Positions 34,654-44,053 of a DNA stretch of 64,000 bases are shown here, piece after piece. A model generated the notes under the pieces. That model was given only the letters and a program-made list of their open reading frames with translations, searched no databases and was not told the origin of the DNA. The position numbers were made by a program, and so were the translations under genes. Numbering within the stretch: the first letter of the stretch is position 1; each line of letters begins with the position of its first letter. Source of the stretch: Planctomycetota bacterium (lineage in GTDB: Bacteria > Planctomycetota > Phycisphaerae > Phycisphaerales > UBA1924); NCBI GenBank assembly GCA_018242605.1, contig JAFEBP010000026.1:1-64000 (forward strand), written 5' to 3'.

Positions 34654-35607
34654 ATGAACAACAGCGATGAACACGCCGTGGTGGTTGAATCGCTTATCAA
34701 GGACTATGGCTCGCTGAGGGCGGTGAATGACGTTTCATTCACAGTGGCCAGGGGCGGGGTGTTCGCGTTCCTGGGCCCCAACGGCGCTGGGAAGACGACG
34801 ACCGTCGAGATCATCGAGACAATCCGCAGGCCTACCTCGGGAAGAGTCCGTGTGCTGGGAATGGATGTGTCCAGACACAAGAACGAGATTCTCGCACGAA
34901 TTGGTGTACTCCCGCAGGGCTTCTGCTCGTTCGACCGCATCACGGTCGGGGAGAGCATCCGTTACTACTCGCGGCTGTTCAGACGGGGCGCGGCGGATGT
35001 CGACTCGCTGCTGGACATCACGGAACTCAGGAACACGCGGGATGTGCTGTTCAAGGACCTTTCCGGCGGGCTCAAGCAGCGGCTGGGCATCGCGATCGCG
35101 CTCGTGAATGATCCTGAAGTTGTCTTTCTGGACGAACCCACCACGGGGCTTGACCCGCATGCGAGGCGGGGCGTGTGGGACGTGTTGCGGGGCCTGAAAC
35201 GGCGGGGACGAACGGTGTTCCTCACCACGCACTACATGGAGGAAGCGGAGTTGCTCGCCGACACGGTGGCGATCATCTCCAAGGGGCGGATCGTCGCGTC
35301 CGGCTCGCCGGATGAACTCATCGACCGCCACGCGCCCTTCCTGTGCCTCACGCTCAGGCGGGTGGGCGAGGGCACCATCGCGGTGATTCGGCGGATGGGG
35401 TTCGAGCCGGTCGGGGACGCCCGAGGGGGCGTCTCGCTGCGGGTCAAGCACGCGGACAACGTGCAGGAGATCCTGCGGGCCATCGGGACGGCGGGGAAGC
35501 CTCTGCCGGGGCTGGAAGTGCGCCGCCCAACCCTCGAAGAGGTGTACCTTGAGCTGACGGACGGGAAGATGCCTGACGGAGTGTGCGTGCCTGGAGGCGC
35601 CGCATGA
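34654..35607 (+). CDS. ABC transporter ATPase, DrrA/ABC-2 type
   Basis: A 317-residue ATPase beginning three bases after the preceding stop. Walker A is GPNGAGKTTT, the signature FKDLSGGLKQRLGIA and Walker B VVFLDEPTTGLDP, with the switch His in FLTTHYMEEAE. The last 90 residues form the extra C-terminal domain usual for DrrA-like exporters of lipids or polyketides. It works with the permease encoded next (four-base overlap). In this context the likely cargo is the lipid made by the operon. Confidence 0.92.
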   Translation: MNNSDEHAVVVESLIKDYGSLRAVNDVSFTVARGGVFAFLGPNGAGKTTTVEIIETIRRPTSGRVRVLGMDVSRHKNEILARIGVLPQGFCSFDRITVGESIRYYSRLFRRGAADVDSLLDITELRNTRDVLFKDLSGGLKQRLGIAIALVNDPEVVFLDEPTTGLDPHARRGVWDVLRGLKRRGRTVFLTTHYMEEAELLADTVAIISKGRIVASGSPDELIDRHAPFLCLTLRRVGEGTIAVIRRMGFEPVGDARGGVSLRVKHADNVQEILRAIGTAGKPLPGLEVRRPTLEEVYLELTDGKMPDGVCVPGGAA

Positions 35608-36719
35608 CACCCCGCATCGTCGGAGCCAACCTTTTGGTGAGACTGAAAACGCTGAGCCGCCAGCGATCGGCGATGTTCTTCACCATCGCCTTCCCGGTGA
35701 TCCTGGTGCTGGTGTTCGGTGCGATCTTCACCAAGACCGAGCAGATGAACTTCGATCTGCCGGTGCAGGATCTGGATCAGAGCTCCGCTTCTGCCCGGCT
35801 TGTCGAAGGACTGCGTGCCGGGGGCGTGTTCAACACGACCGCCGTGCCGCCGGACACCGACGCTGTCGCGTACGCCAGGGACAAACATCTGACGCTGCTG
35901 CTGATCATTCCCAGGGCGTTCGGAGAGGCTCAGTCACGGCGGCTGGACGGGCGAGATACCGGCGCGGCGTCGGTGCTCACATACGTCTACGACCCGAGTT
36001 CCACGAGCGTGGCGACCAAGATTCAATACCTCGCCTCAACCGTGGACGCGGTAAATCACCGCATGACCGGATCACGCCCGTTCATCACATTGGCGGAGCG
36101 ATCGATCCTCACGAAGAGCTACCGGTTCGTCGAGTTCTTCGTGCCGGGGATCATCGCGATGGCGGTGATGACCTCGAGCCTTTCGGGTGCGCTGAACGCG
36201 AACGCGGAACTGCGGCAGAAAGGAATCCTGCGCAAGCTCGCGACGACCCCGATTACCCGCGCCGACTGGCTGCTGTCCAACGTGCTGTACCAGATGATCC
36301 TCGCAGCGGCGTCCACCACCTGCATCCTGCTGGTGGCGTACGCCGTGTTTGACGTGCGGCCGCGGTGCAACATGTGGCTCCCGCTGCACATCGTGCTGGC
36401 GGTGTTCGTCTTTGTCGGGATCGGCATGCTGCTCACACCTATCGCCCGGGAGGCGGAGAGCGCGAGCGCGGCGGCCAATGCGCTGCTGTTCCCGATGATG
36501 TTCCTCTCGGGAACGTTCTTTCCGGTTGAAATGATGCCCGGGTTCCTGCGGCACGTGGCGAGAGGGCTGCCGCTGTTCTACGTAAACGAGGGGCTGCGAG
36601 CGTCGATGGTCTTCGGGGATGACGCTACATCGCTGCGGTGCGCGGCCGTCACCGGCGTCGTCGCTGTGGTGGTCTTCATCGCCGGCGCGGTGGTGACGAG
36701 ATGGGATCGGGAGGCATGA
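35604..36719 (+). CDS. ABC-2 type permease
   Basis: A 371-residue membrane subunit; the ATG at 35604 lies within the ATPase stop (ATGA) with GGAGG upstream. One N-terminal membrane helix (MFFTIAFPVILVLVFGAIF), a large extracytoplasmic section (residues about 40-180), then five helices, including FVEFFVPGIIAMAVMTSSLSG and the ABC-2 hallmark LRKLATTPITRADWLLSNVL, and MMFLSGTFFPVEMMPGFL. This is the DrrB/YhhJ-type layout. Its partner is the adjacent ATPase. Lipid export to the envelope is inferred from the operon. Confidence 0.9.
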   Translation: MTPRIVGANLLVRLKTLSRQRSAMFFTIAFPVILVLVFGAIFTKTEQMNFDLPVQDLDQSSASARLVEGLRAGGVFNTTAVPPDTDAVAYARDKHLTLLLIIPRAFGEAQSRRLDGRDTGAASVLTYVYDPSSTSVATKIQYLASTVDAVNHRMTGSRPFITLAERSILTKSYRFVEFFVPGIIAMAVMTSSLSGALNANAELRQKGILRKLATTPITRADWLLSNVLYQMILAAASTTCILLVAYAVFDVRPRCNMWLPLHIVLAVFVFVGIGMLLTPIAREAESASAAANALLFPMMFLSGTFFPVEMMPGFLRHVARGLPLFYVNEGLRASMVFGDDATSLRCAAVTGVVAVVVFIAGAVVTRWDREA

Positions 36720-36721
36720 AC

Positions 36722-37687
36722 ATGCCCAAGAGGATCCTCTTCATCTGCGGCTCGATGAACCAGACCACCCAGATGCACCAGATCGCTGCGAGTCTTGGCG
36801 AGTACGAACACCGATTCACCCCCTACTACTGCGACGGCATCAACGAGTTCTTTCGAAGGCGGGGCTGGTTGGAGTTCACGATCATCGGCGAGAAACTCGC
36901 GAGCCGGTGCCGCGGCTATCTGGATGCCCATGGGCTGGCGATTGACTACCAGGGCAGGAACGGACCGTATGACCTGGTGGTGACGTGTTCGGATGTGTAC
37001 GTGCAAAGAAACATCCTTCGAAGCAGAATCGTGCTGGTTCAAGAGGGGATCACCGACCCGGAGACGATCACGTTCCGAATGGTGACATCGCTGCGGTTCC
37101 TGCCGCTGTGGCTGGCGGGCACGGCGGCGACCGGCTTGAGCGATGCGTACCACGCGTTCTGCGTGGCGAGCGCGGGGTACCGCGACCTGTTCGTCCGCCG
37201 GGGCGCGAGGACTGAGAAGATCACCGTCACCGGTATACCGAACTTCGACAACTGCGAGAGGTATCGCGCGAACACCTTTGCGCTCAAGCACTTTGTGCTG
37301 GTGTGTACATCACCGCTCCGGGAGGTGTTTCGGCAAGAGGACCGCGGGGCGTTCATACGGCGGGCGGTTGAAATCGCAGCGGGGCGTCCGCTGGTGTTCA
37401 AGCTACACCCGAACGAGAATGCTGAGAGGGCCACCGCGGAGATCGGCGCGCTGGCACCGGGCGCAACGGTGTTCACCACCGGGAGCGCGGAGGAGATGAT
37501 CGCCAACTGCGATGTGCTCGTGACGAGGTTCTCCTCCACGGCCTTCGTGGGGATTGCCCTGGGCAAGGAGACCTATTCCGACTACGACATGCACGACCTG
37601 CGGCGGCTGATGCCGGAGCAGCACGGGCGTGCCGCGGCGAATATCGCCGCGGTGTGCCGGCGGGTGATCGAGGAGCGTCAACCATGA
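36722..37687 (+). CDS. GT-B-like transferase (glycosyl- or glycerophospho-transferase type)
   Basis: A 321-residue protein. The ATG at 36722 has GGGAGG seven bases upstream; an ATG at 36716 overlaps the permease stop. It opens with a Rossmann-like strand (KRILFICGSMNQTTQMHQIA). The second half has VFKLHPNENAE, TTGSAEEMIANCDVLVTRFSSTAFVGIALGK, the HPNE and D-x-x-V-x-x-x-S-S pattern of UDP-GlcNAc epimerase-like and CDP-glycerol transferase-like GT-B folds. No precise family can be named. In this operon it may add a sugar or phosphoglycerol head group to ceramide. It overlaps the next gene by four bases. Confidence 0.6.
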   Translation: MPKRILFICGSMNQTTQMHQIAASLGEYEHRFTPYYCDGINEFFRRRGWLEFTIIGEKLASRCRGYLDAHGLAIDYQGRNGPYDLVVTCSDVYVQRNILRSRIVLVQEGITDPETITFRMVTSLRFLPLWLAGTAATGLSDAYHAFCVASAGYRDLFVRRGARTEKITVTGIPNFDNCERYRANTFALKHFVLVCTSPLREVFRQEDRGAFIRRAVEIAAGRPLVFKLHPNENAERATAEIGALAPGATVFTTGSAEEMIANCDVLVTRFSSTAFVGIALGKETYSDYDMHDLRRLMPEQHGRAAANIAAVCRRVIEERQP

Positions 37688-38844
37688 GCGGCGCCATCGT
37701 CGTGAAAACGGTGAGGTCGCGGCTGGAGCGGAGGCGATTCCAGCGTCTTGCGTGGGCGATCTATGCGCCCACGGGCGGGCCCCGTGATCCATGCTGGGTG
37801 CCGCCGGTTCTTTCCCAGGAGCGCGAGTTGCTGGGGTGGCCGGGCCTTTTGGGCTGGAAACACCCCTTCTTCGACAACGCCGAATGCACCACCCTGATCG
37901 CCGAACGAGACGGCCAAACCCTTGGCCGCGTCGCGGTGCTTGTGAACCGGGTTCATAACGCGAAGTACAACGAACGCTTGGGGTTCTTCGGCTTCTTCGA
38001 ATGCGTGAACGATCTGGATGTCGCACGCGCCATTTTGCAAGGGGGTGAAGCTTGGTTGCGTGAACGCGGGATGACAGCTGTAAGGGGGCCGGTCGCGCCC
38101 TCGCTGAACTACTCGTGCGGGCTGCTGGTGGGTGGATTTGAGCGCCCGCCCTGCATCCTGATGTCGTACAACCCGCCGTACTACGCGGCGCTGCTGGAAC
38201 GGTGCGGTTACGCCAAGTCGCAGGACATGTACGCGTACGAGATGGATATGACACTGCTGGCGGCGTTGGTGGCTCGTTACAAACCGGCGGTGATGTCGGC
38301 GCTGCGGGCGGAAGAACTGGTCGTGCGTCCGCTCGACACGGCGCGATTCCGGCGCGATATCGAGACGTATCTGGACATCTACAACCGATCGCTGGACGGC
38401 ACATGGGGGTTCACGCCCCTGCAGCCGCGAGAGGCGGCCCACATCGGGGCGGAACTGCGCAGGATCATCGTCCCGGAGTTTACGCTGTTCGCGGAGGTGA
38501 ACGGCACACCGGTGGGCGCGTTGCTCGCGCTGCTGGACTACAACGAGATTCTGCGCACGCTCGACGGACGCCTGTTTCCGCTTGGGTTCGTGCGTCTGGT
38601 GACGGGGCGCCGACGCATCGCGGCCGCACGTGTGATGGCGATGACGATGGTTCCGGGGTACCAGAGCGCGGGGCTGGCGATCGTGCTGCTCGACCGGCTG
38701 GTGGAGGCGGCCAAGTCGAACTGGAACATCAACCGCTACGAGTTCTCCTGGGTGCTGGAGAGCAACGCCAGATCACGAGGCTCGCTCGAACGCGCCGGCA
38801 CGAAGATCACGAGCACGTACCGCATGTACGACAAGGCGCTGTGA
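37684..38844 (+). CDS. Bacterial ceramide synthase-like N-acyltransferase (BcerS/YghO family)
   Basis: A 386-residue cytoplasmic acyltransferase of two GNAT-like lobes. Family features include DPCWVPPVLSQERELLG, KHPFFDNAECTTLIAERDG, LGFFGFFECVNDLDVA, MTAVRGPVAPSLNYSCGLLV, PPCILMSYNPPYYAALLERC and QDMYAYEMDM. These fit the YghO/BcerS group, whose Caulobacter member N-acylates sphingoid bases to form ceramide. The ATG at 37684 sits in the upstream stop (ATGA). Position after a serine palmitoyltransferase-like gene strongly supports ceramide formation. It is not related to eukaryotic ceramide synthases. An amino acid N-acyltransferase is the main alternative. Confidence 0.8.
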   Translation: MSGAIVVKTVRSRLERRRFQRLAWAIYAPTGGPRDPCWVPPVLSQERELLGWPGLLGWKHPFFDNAECTTLIAERDGQTLGRVAVLVNRVHNAKYNERLGFFGFFECVNDLDVARAILQGGEAWLRERGMTAVRGPVAPSLNYSCGLLVGGFERPPCILMSYNPPYYAALLERCGYAKSQDMYAYEMDMTLLAALVARYKPAVMSALRAEELVVRPLDTARFRRDIETYLDIYNRSLDGTWGFTPLQPREAAHIGAELRRIIVPEFTLFAEVNGTPVGALLALLDYNEILRTLDGRLFPLGFVRLVTGRRRIAAARVMAMTMVPGYQSAGLAIVLLDRLVEAAKSNWNINRYEFSWVLESNARSRGSLERAGTKITSTYRMYDKAL

Positions 38845-38886
38845 CATCGAGAGGTTCAACAAACGCTCTTGGATTCGGTCGGTGGT

Positions 38887-39921
38887 TCAGACCAGGCCGG
38901 CGCCGCGGTACCAATCGGCGGTTTCGCGGAGGCGGTCATCCAGAGACTCTGGTGTGCTCCAGCCGAGTTGCGTGCGGGCCTTGGTGGAAGAGCAGATCCA
39001 CGGACCGGCGATGGCTTCGGTCATCTTGTCGCTATTGATCCAGCCGGGCCGGCCTTTCAACCGCGTCATGGAGTCTGCAACGGTGCCGACCAACCGGAGC
39101 ACTGCGCCGGGCACTCTGACGACGATCGGAGCGGATCGTCCCAGAGACTTTGCAATGAGAGTGCCAAGTTCGGCGAGTGTCGGCTGTTCAGGACCAGCGA
39201 TGTAGTAAATGCCCCGCCCGGCCTCCCCGTTCGGCCGCAAGCGTTCGCCCTTGAGCGCGGCGAGGCGCAGGCCCTCCGTGCAATCGTCGACGCACCCGAG
39301 GGATACACGTCGGACACATCCATCGTCACGCGGAACACAGTGAACGCCCCAACGTGCGATCGGGCGGAACATCGCTAGTGTGGCGAGATCTCCCGGGCCG
39401 AAGACAATCGCAGGACGCACTATGGTGATCGGCATGTCGCCGGAGTACTTGGTGGCGAACTGCTCCCCCGCGAGTTTGCTACGACCGTAGTTGGAAACAG
39501 GCAGCGGAGGATCCTCTTCCACGCGGGCGCTTTCGGAGTTACAGGGGCCCGCTGCGGCGAGAGAGGAAACGACGATCAGGACCGGCGGATCGGGGCGTGC
39601 AGCGCACGCCGCGGCGACTATGTCAACGCCTCGAGCGTTGACTCGCGCGAACGCGGCCTCGTCTCTGGCCCGGAGCACGCCCGCGAGATGAAACACGGCG
39701 GTGGCCCGGGACTGATGCAGGGCCGCGGCGATGCTGTAGCGATCGGTCACATCGCCCACGATGATCCGCGCACCTTTCGGCTGTGCTGCATTGGCGGGAG
39801 GGCGTGACCGCACCAGGCAATGAACCTGATCACCATGGTCGGTGAGATGACGAACCAGTCGCGACCCGATGAAGCCGCCGGCCCCGGTGACCAAGACGGA
39901 TTGGGGCGTCACTGTGAGCAT
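38887..39921 (-). CDS. NAD(P)-dependent epimerase/reductase, CerR-like extended SDR
   Basis: A 344-residue extended short-chain dehydrogenase. GAGGFIGSRL at residues 13-22 binds NAD(P). The catalytic set is SSLAAAGP (Ser) and YGRSKLAGE (Tyr-x-x-x-Lys). The C-terminal half has the substrate-side GIYYIAGPEQPTLAELGTLI. In Caulobacter the ceramide reductase CerR is a protein of this type near the ceramide synthase gene. The gene is convergent with the lipid operon (42-base gap) and downstream of a kinase gene. A sugar epimerase is the main alternative. The ATG at 39921 lacks a clear ribosome site; a GTG at 39912 is possible. Confidence 0.7.
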   Translation of the reverse strand: MLTVTPQSVLVTGAGGFIGSRLVRHLTDHGDQVHCLVRSRPPANAAQPKGARIIVGDVTDRYSIAAALHQSRATAVFHLAGVLRARDEAAFARVNARGVDIVAAACAARPDPPVLIVVSSLAAAGPCNSESARVEEDPPLPVSNYGRSKLAGEQFATKYSGDMPITIVRPAIVFGPGDLATLAMFRPIARWGVHCVPRDDGCVRRVSLGCVDDCTEGLRLAALKGERLRPNGEAGRGIYYIAGPEQPTLAELGTLIAKSLGRSAPIVVRVPGAVLRLVGTVADSMTRLKGRPGWINSDKMTEAIAGPWICSSTKARTQLGWSTPESLDDRLRETADWYRGAGLV

Positions 39922-40139
39922 TTGACAAGGCCGAGATGTGGGAGACTCACGCCACGCGATTCGATCAGTTCAAGGGTAGGGTGAAAGTGAAGAGCTTGAT
40001 CCTGGTGCCGCGGGCAGCACGATCTGGGATCGAGGATGCGACTCACGCGGATGCGAAGCGAGACCGAGTGAACAGAAGGCCGCCGGTTCGGCATGCCGAC
40101 TCGGCGTCGCACGGCTTGATACTAAGACGACGAAGGGGT

Positions 40140-43100
40140 TTATTCGGGGGCACCGGCGGAGTTCGAACTCGAGGCGATCGCGGCGGCGGCCTCGCGGCGG
40201 AGGATCTGGGCCTCAAGCCAGTTGTGCAGGTGGATTGAGGCGGGACCGTTGTCCGGTGGGCGGTCCGGGCCGAAGTTGCCGAGCCATGAATCGGCCTTGG
40301 TGAACCAGACGCGGGATTCGACGTTGTTTCCGGTGTGGTGGCAGGCCAAGGCGAGCCAGAGCCAGTTGACAACGGCCGCGCCGGGCTTCGGATCTGCTTC
40401 GAGACTCCGCGTCAGAAGGGGGATGGCCTGGGACCAATGGCCGCTGCGGCACTGCAGCGCGGCCTGCTGGGTGAGAGACCAGGCTTGGTTCGGCGCGCCC
40501 TGAAGTTCGCGCTCGCCGACCGAAGCCGCCCGGGGGAGGTCGTCGGGCGTTGGCGATAACGTGCACGCGCGGGCGGCGTGGTAACGGCGGATTGGTGCGC
40601 CGCCGACGCATCCATCCAGCATGTGCTTGCAGGATTCGCGGAACCCCGCTTGATCGTCGGCGAGAACCTGGGCGGCGGCGAGTTCGAACCAGTAATCACC
40701 GACAGCTTCAGGATTGAGCCGGATCGACGCGGCGTAGGCCTCCCTCGCGGTGGACCACCGGCTTGCGGCCGCGTGGGTGCGTGCCTTGGCGAGCAGGTCC
40801 GAAGGATCAAGCGTGGCGAACCTCGCCACCGTGTCCCAGAGGTGCTGCACCTTGTGCAACTGATCGGTAGCGCACTCTGAAGGTTGAAGGCCGCGGAGGG
40901 AGGCGAGGGCCGGGTCTTCGAGCCAGGCTCGAAGGGTCGTGGCGATGGCGGTGCGTTGCGAGCCGGTGCCCGATGCGTGCGCGGCGGTGAGCGAATCGAG
41001 GTGTGCGGAGAGCCAATCGAGGGCGAGAGTTCGGAACGCCGCGCGATCCGGTGGCGCACTCGCCTCCGCGGCGCACGAGGCGGTGCACGCCGCGGAGTAG
41101 AGGTCCGGCGAGTCCGCGGCGGCGAACGACGGCTGAGCGGCGAACGCGGCCTGATACTGACGAACTGAAAGCACGGCTCGGCGGGCGCATCGCCAGTTCC
41201 ATTCGGCCAGGTCGCGCAATGTCGACGCATCCGCAGGCGGACTGGGATCCTCCAGCCACTGCGGGGCGCGCCCGAGGCACCGCTCGATGCCTTCGCACAG
41301 CTGCGACAGGCGGGCCATGGATCGGCGCTGCTCATCGGAACCAGCAACCGCCCGTGCGTGATCGATGTCGGCTCGTGCTTCGGTGAAGCGGCGTGCGCCG
41401 CACCGGGCCTCGATGAGTCCGGTCCAGGCGGCGAACTCGACGGGCTCCACCTGCACGGCGAGTTCAAACGCGGCGATGGCCTCGTTCAGCCGACCTCGAA
41501 AGAGAAGGAGTTGGCCAAGAGAACGGTGCAGTTGGGGAACAGAATCCCTGAGTGAGATCGCCTGCTGGAACTCGGAGATAGCGTCGTCGAATCGGCCTGA
41601 CTCCCGGTACACGCGGCCGAGCCAGGCGTGCGCACGCATGTCGGATGGATCCAGGCGGATGCAGCCCCGAAATACTGCTTCGGCTTCCTTGGATCTGCCG
41701 AGGTCGAGCAGGCAGATGCCGATGCTGCCTTGCACTCCGAGGTTGCGGAGGTCGATGAGGGCGATGCGGTTGAAGCAAGCAAGCGCATCCTCCAGACGGC
41801 GTGCCGACATGAGGCTCGCGGCGAAGTTGGTTGCGACGTGCACATCACCGGGATTGTGCTGCAGCCAGACGTCCAGTTCGGCGTGGGCCTGCGGCCATCG
41901 TCCGTTATGGGTGAGCTCGTAGATGAAGTTCTGGCGCAGGACGGGCGCGGCGGGGGCGATATCCGCGGCGCGGCGGAACATCGCCAGGCCTTCGTCGACG
42001 TCCGCGGCTTCGCACAACGCGGCGCCCAGCAGGCCGCGAGCGAAGGCGTTCGCCGGCCTGAGGGCGACCGCCGTTCGGAGGGGCGCAACAGCCTGCGCGT
42101 AGCGGCCGTTGACGATCAGATTCCTGCCCAGTTCCCAGTTGATCCAGAAATCATCGGGCCGTTGACGGAGCGAAGCCCGGAGCAGTTCGCCGCCGGTATC
42201 GGCGGCGCCCGCTTCGTTGAGTCGCAGGCCGAGCAGCGCGAGCTGGTGTGGGGCGGGCGCTGAGGAGGGTTCGTTCGAGTCCTGCGCGAGCCGCAGCAGA
42301 CTCTCCCGGTTCTTCCAGCTTGAAGTGTCCCTGAATCGGGTGCGCCAGGCCGATTCGGCGTCCACGGCTCGGGCGAGCGACAGGAGCGATTCACAGGTTC
42401 GCTTCTCGCCGATGTCAAAGGCGACGCTCGCCCAGTTGTCGAGCGCTGCGAGCAGTTGCGGTCGGACCGGCGACGCAAGGATCATCGCTTTGGCGACGTC
42501 GGCGTCGGACGTCGCAGGGATGGTTGCTTGGGCGAAGTTCTCGGCGTACCCGCGAAACACCGCGCCGAGGTCGATGCCATCCGAGAACGCTGCGACGCGG
42601 CTCTGACGGGTGACCTCGAGTGCGCGTGCGAGCGAGATAGCGGATCGGAGCGATGCGACCTGATCGGCGAGCTGAGAGGAGTTGGCTTCCTGACCACGCG
42701 ACGATGCATCGGCCAGCGTACGGTCCGCGTCGTCCCAGGACTCCGTGGCGACCAGCGCGCGAGCCTGGGCCAATGCGCCTTCGACCGCCTGGCGAGACTG
42801 CCCCTCACGGAACGCGCGTTCGGCGTGGCGCTCGGCGACGACGGTCTGGTACCAAAGTCCCACTGCGGCGCCCGAAACGGCGAGAATGATCGCGGCCGCG
42901 ATCAATGCGGAAGGGGCGGGGTGGCGCTTGATCCACTTGAGCGCACGTTCGGGTGATCCGACGGGGCGGGCGTGGATGGGCTCTGCGTTCAAGAAGCGTT
43001 GCAGATCGTCGGCGAGTTCCTGCGCGGTGGCGTAACGGCCCGCGGGGGACTTCTGCAGGCACTTGAGGCAGATGGTCTGGAGGTCGGCCGGAACCCGCGG

Positions 43101-44009
43101 GTTGAATCGGGCCGGAGGCACCGGCTCATCGGACACCACCTGGCGCTGTGTCTCCGCCGCGGTCTCGCCCCGGAACGGCGGGCGGCCCGTCAGCATTTCA
43201 TACAGGATGGCGCCGAGGGAATAGATATCGACTCCGGGGCGGAGGGCGTCGGCGGTGCCCCGGGCCTGCTCGGGCGGCATGTAGCTGGGCGTGCCGGCGT
43301 GCGTGTGCGCCATCGTGACGGATTCTGGACGGTCCAGACGCCGGGCGAGACCGAAATCGGTGATCATCAACGCGCCGTCGGCGGCGATGAGCACGTTGGC
43401 GGGCTTGAGGTCTCGATGGATGATGCCGTTGGAGTGCGCGGCGTGGACGGCGCGTGCGAGCGTGGCCACTGATTCGGCGGCTTTGCGGGCGGCCTGGGGC
43501 GCACCGGCGAGGGCCTGGGCCAGGCTGCCGTTGCGGGTAAACTCCATCGTGAAGTACGGGAAACCGTCGTGGTCGCCGGCGTCGAACACACGGACGATGT
43601 TGGGGTGGCAGATCGCCGCGACTGACTCCGCCTCCCGCTTGAAGCGTTCGAGCTCACGCGGAGCGGCGTAACCGCCGCTCAAGAGCATCTTGACGGCGAC
43701 GATGCGGTTGAGTCTGAGGTGCCGGGCCTTATAGACCACACCCATGCCGCCGGAACCGATGCGCTCGAGGATCTCGTACCCGGGAATATCGGGGAGAGCG
43801 GAAGAAGCGTGACGTGGCAAAGCTCGGGGTGACCGACCGGGCTCCGGGAATGCGAGATCAACTTCCTCCTCGATCATGCGGATATGGGCGAGTTGATCGC
43901 GGACCACGGGAAGCAACTCGGGGCAATCGCGGCAGGCTTCCTCGGCGGTGCCCCCGGAGTCCAGGATCTCTTCCAGGAGTTGGAGGATGCGTGGATCGCT
44001 GTCGGGCAT
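40140..44009 (-). CDS. Membrane Ser/Thr protein kinase with long TPR sensor region
   Basis: A 1289-residue kinase. The kinase domain (about 78-345) has GSGGMGVVY, Lys107 (VAVK), HRDLKPAN with Asp200, and DFG with Asp218. A membrane helix lies at about 367-388 (ALIAAAIILAVSGAAVGLWY). The remaining 900 residues are helical TPR repeats (AVALRPANAFARGLLGAALCEAADVDEG, LGRSKEAEAVFRGCIRLDP), presumably outside the cytoplasm. The N-terminal 75 residues have a short motif region (LQLLEEILDSGGTAEEACRDCPEL) different from that of the other two kinases. It follows its sigma-factor gene by 44 bases. Confidence 0.9.
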   Translation of the reverse strand: MPDSDPRILQLLEEILDSGGTAEEACRDCPELLPVVRDQLAHIRMIEEEVDLAFPEPGRSPRALPRHASSALPDIPGYEILERIGSGGMGVVYKARHLRLNRIVAVKMLLSGGYAAPRELERFKREAESVAAICHPNIVRVFDAGDHDGFPYFTMEFTRNGSLAQALAGAPQAARKAAESVATLARAVHAAHSNGIIHRDLKPANVLIAADGALMITDFGLARRLDRPESVTMAHTHAGTPSYMPPEQARGTADALRPGVDIYSLGAILYEMLTGRPPFRGETAAETQRQVVSDEPVPPARFNPRVPADLQTICLKCLQKSPAGRYATAQELADDLQRFLNAEPIHARPVGSPERALKWIKRHPAPSALIAAAIILAVSGAAVGLWYQTVVAERHAERAFREGQSRQAVEGALAQARALVATESWDDADRTLADASSRGQEANSSQLADQVASLRSAISLARALEVTRQSRVAAFSDGIDLGAVFRGYAENFAQATIPATSDADVAKAMILASPVRPQLLAALDNWASVAFDIGEKRTCESLLSLARAVDAESAWRTRFRDTSSWKNRESLLRLAQDSNEPSSAPAPHQLALLGLRLNEAGAADTGGELLRASLRQRPDDFWINWELGRNLIVNGRYAQAVAPLRTAVALRPANAFARGLLGAALCEAADVDEGLAMFRRAADIAPAAPVLRQNFIYELTHNGRWPQAHAELDVWLQHNPGDVHVATNFAASLMSARRLEDALACFNRIALIDLRNLGVQGSIGICLLDLGRSKEAEAVFRGCIRLDPSDMRAHAWLGRVYRESGRFDDAISEFQQAISLRDSVPQLHRSLGQLLLFRGRLNEAIAAFELAVQVEPVEFAAWTGLIEARCGARRFTEARADIDHARAVAGSDEQRRSMARLSQLCEGIERCLGRAPQWLEDPSPPADASTLRDLAEWNWRCARRAVLSVRQYQAAFAAQPSFAAADSPDLYSAACTASCAAEASAPPDRAAFRTLALDWLSAHLDSLTAAHASGTGSQRTAIATTLRAWLEDPALASLRGLQPSECATDQLHKVQHLWDTVARFATLDPSDLLAKARTHAAASRWSTAREAYAASIRLNPEAVGDYWFELAAAQVLADDQAGFRESCKHMLDGCVGGAPIRRYHAARACTLSPTPDDLPRAASVGERELQGAPNQAWSLTQQAALQCRSGHWSQAIPLLTRSLEADPKPGAAVVNWLWLALACHHTGNNVESRVWFTKADSWLGNFGPDRPPDNGPASIHLHNWLEAQILRREAAAAIASSSNSAGAPE

Positions 44010-44053
44010 GGCCGCGGTCCGGGGAACATGGGAGGAGGGGCGGAGGTAGGGCC

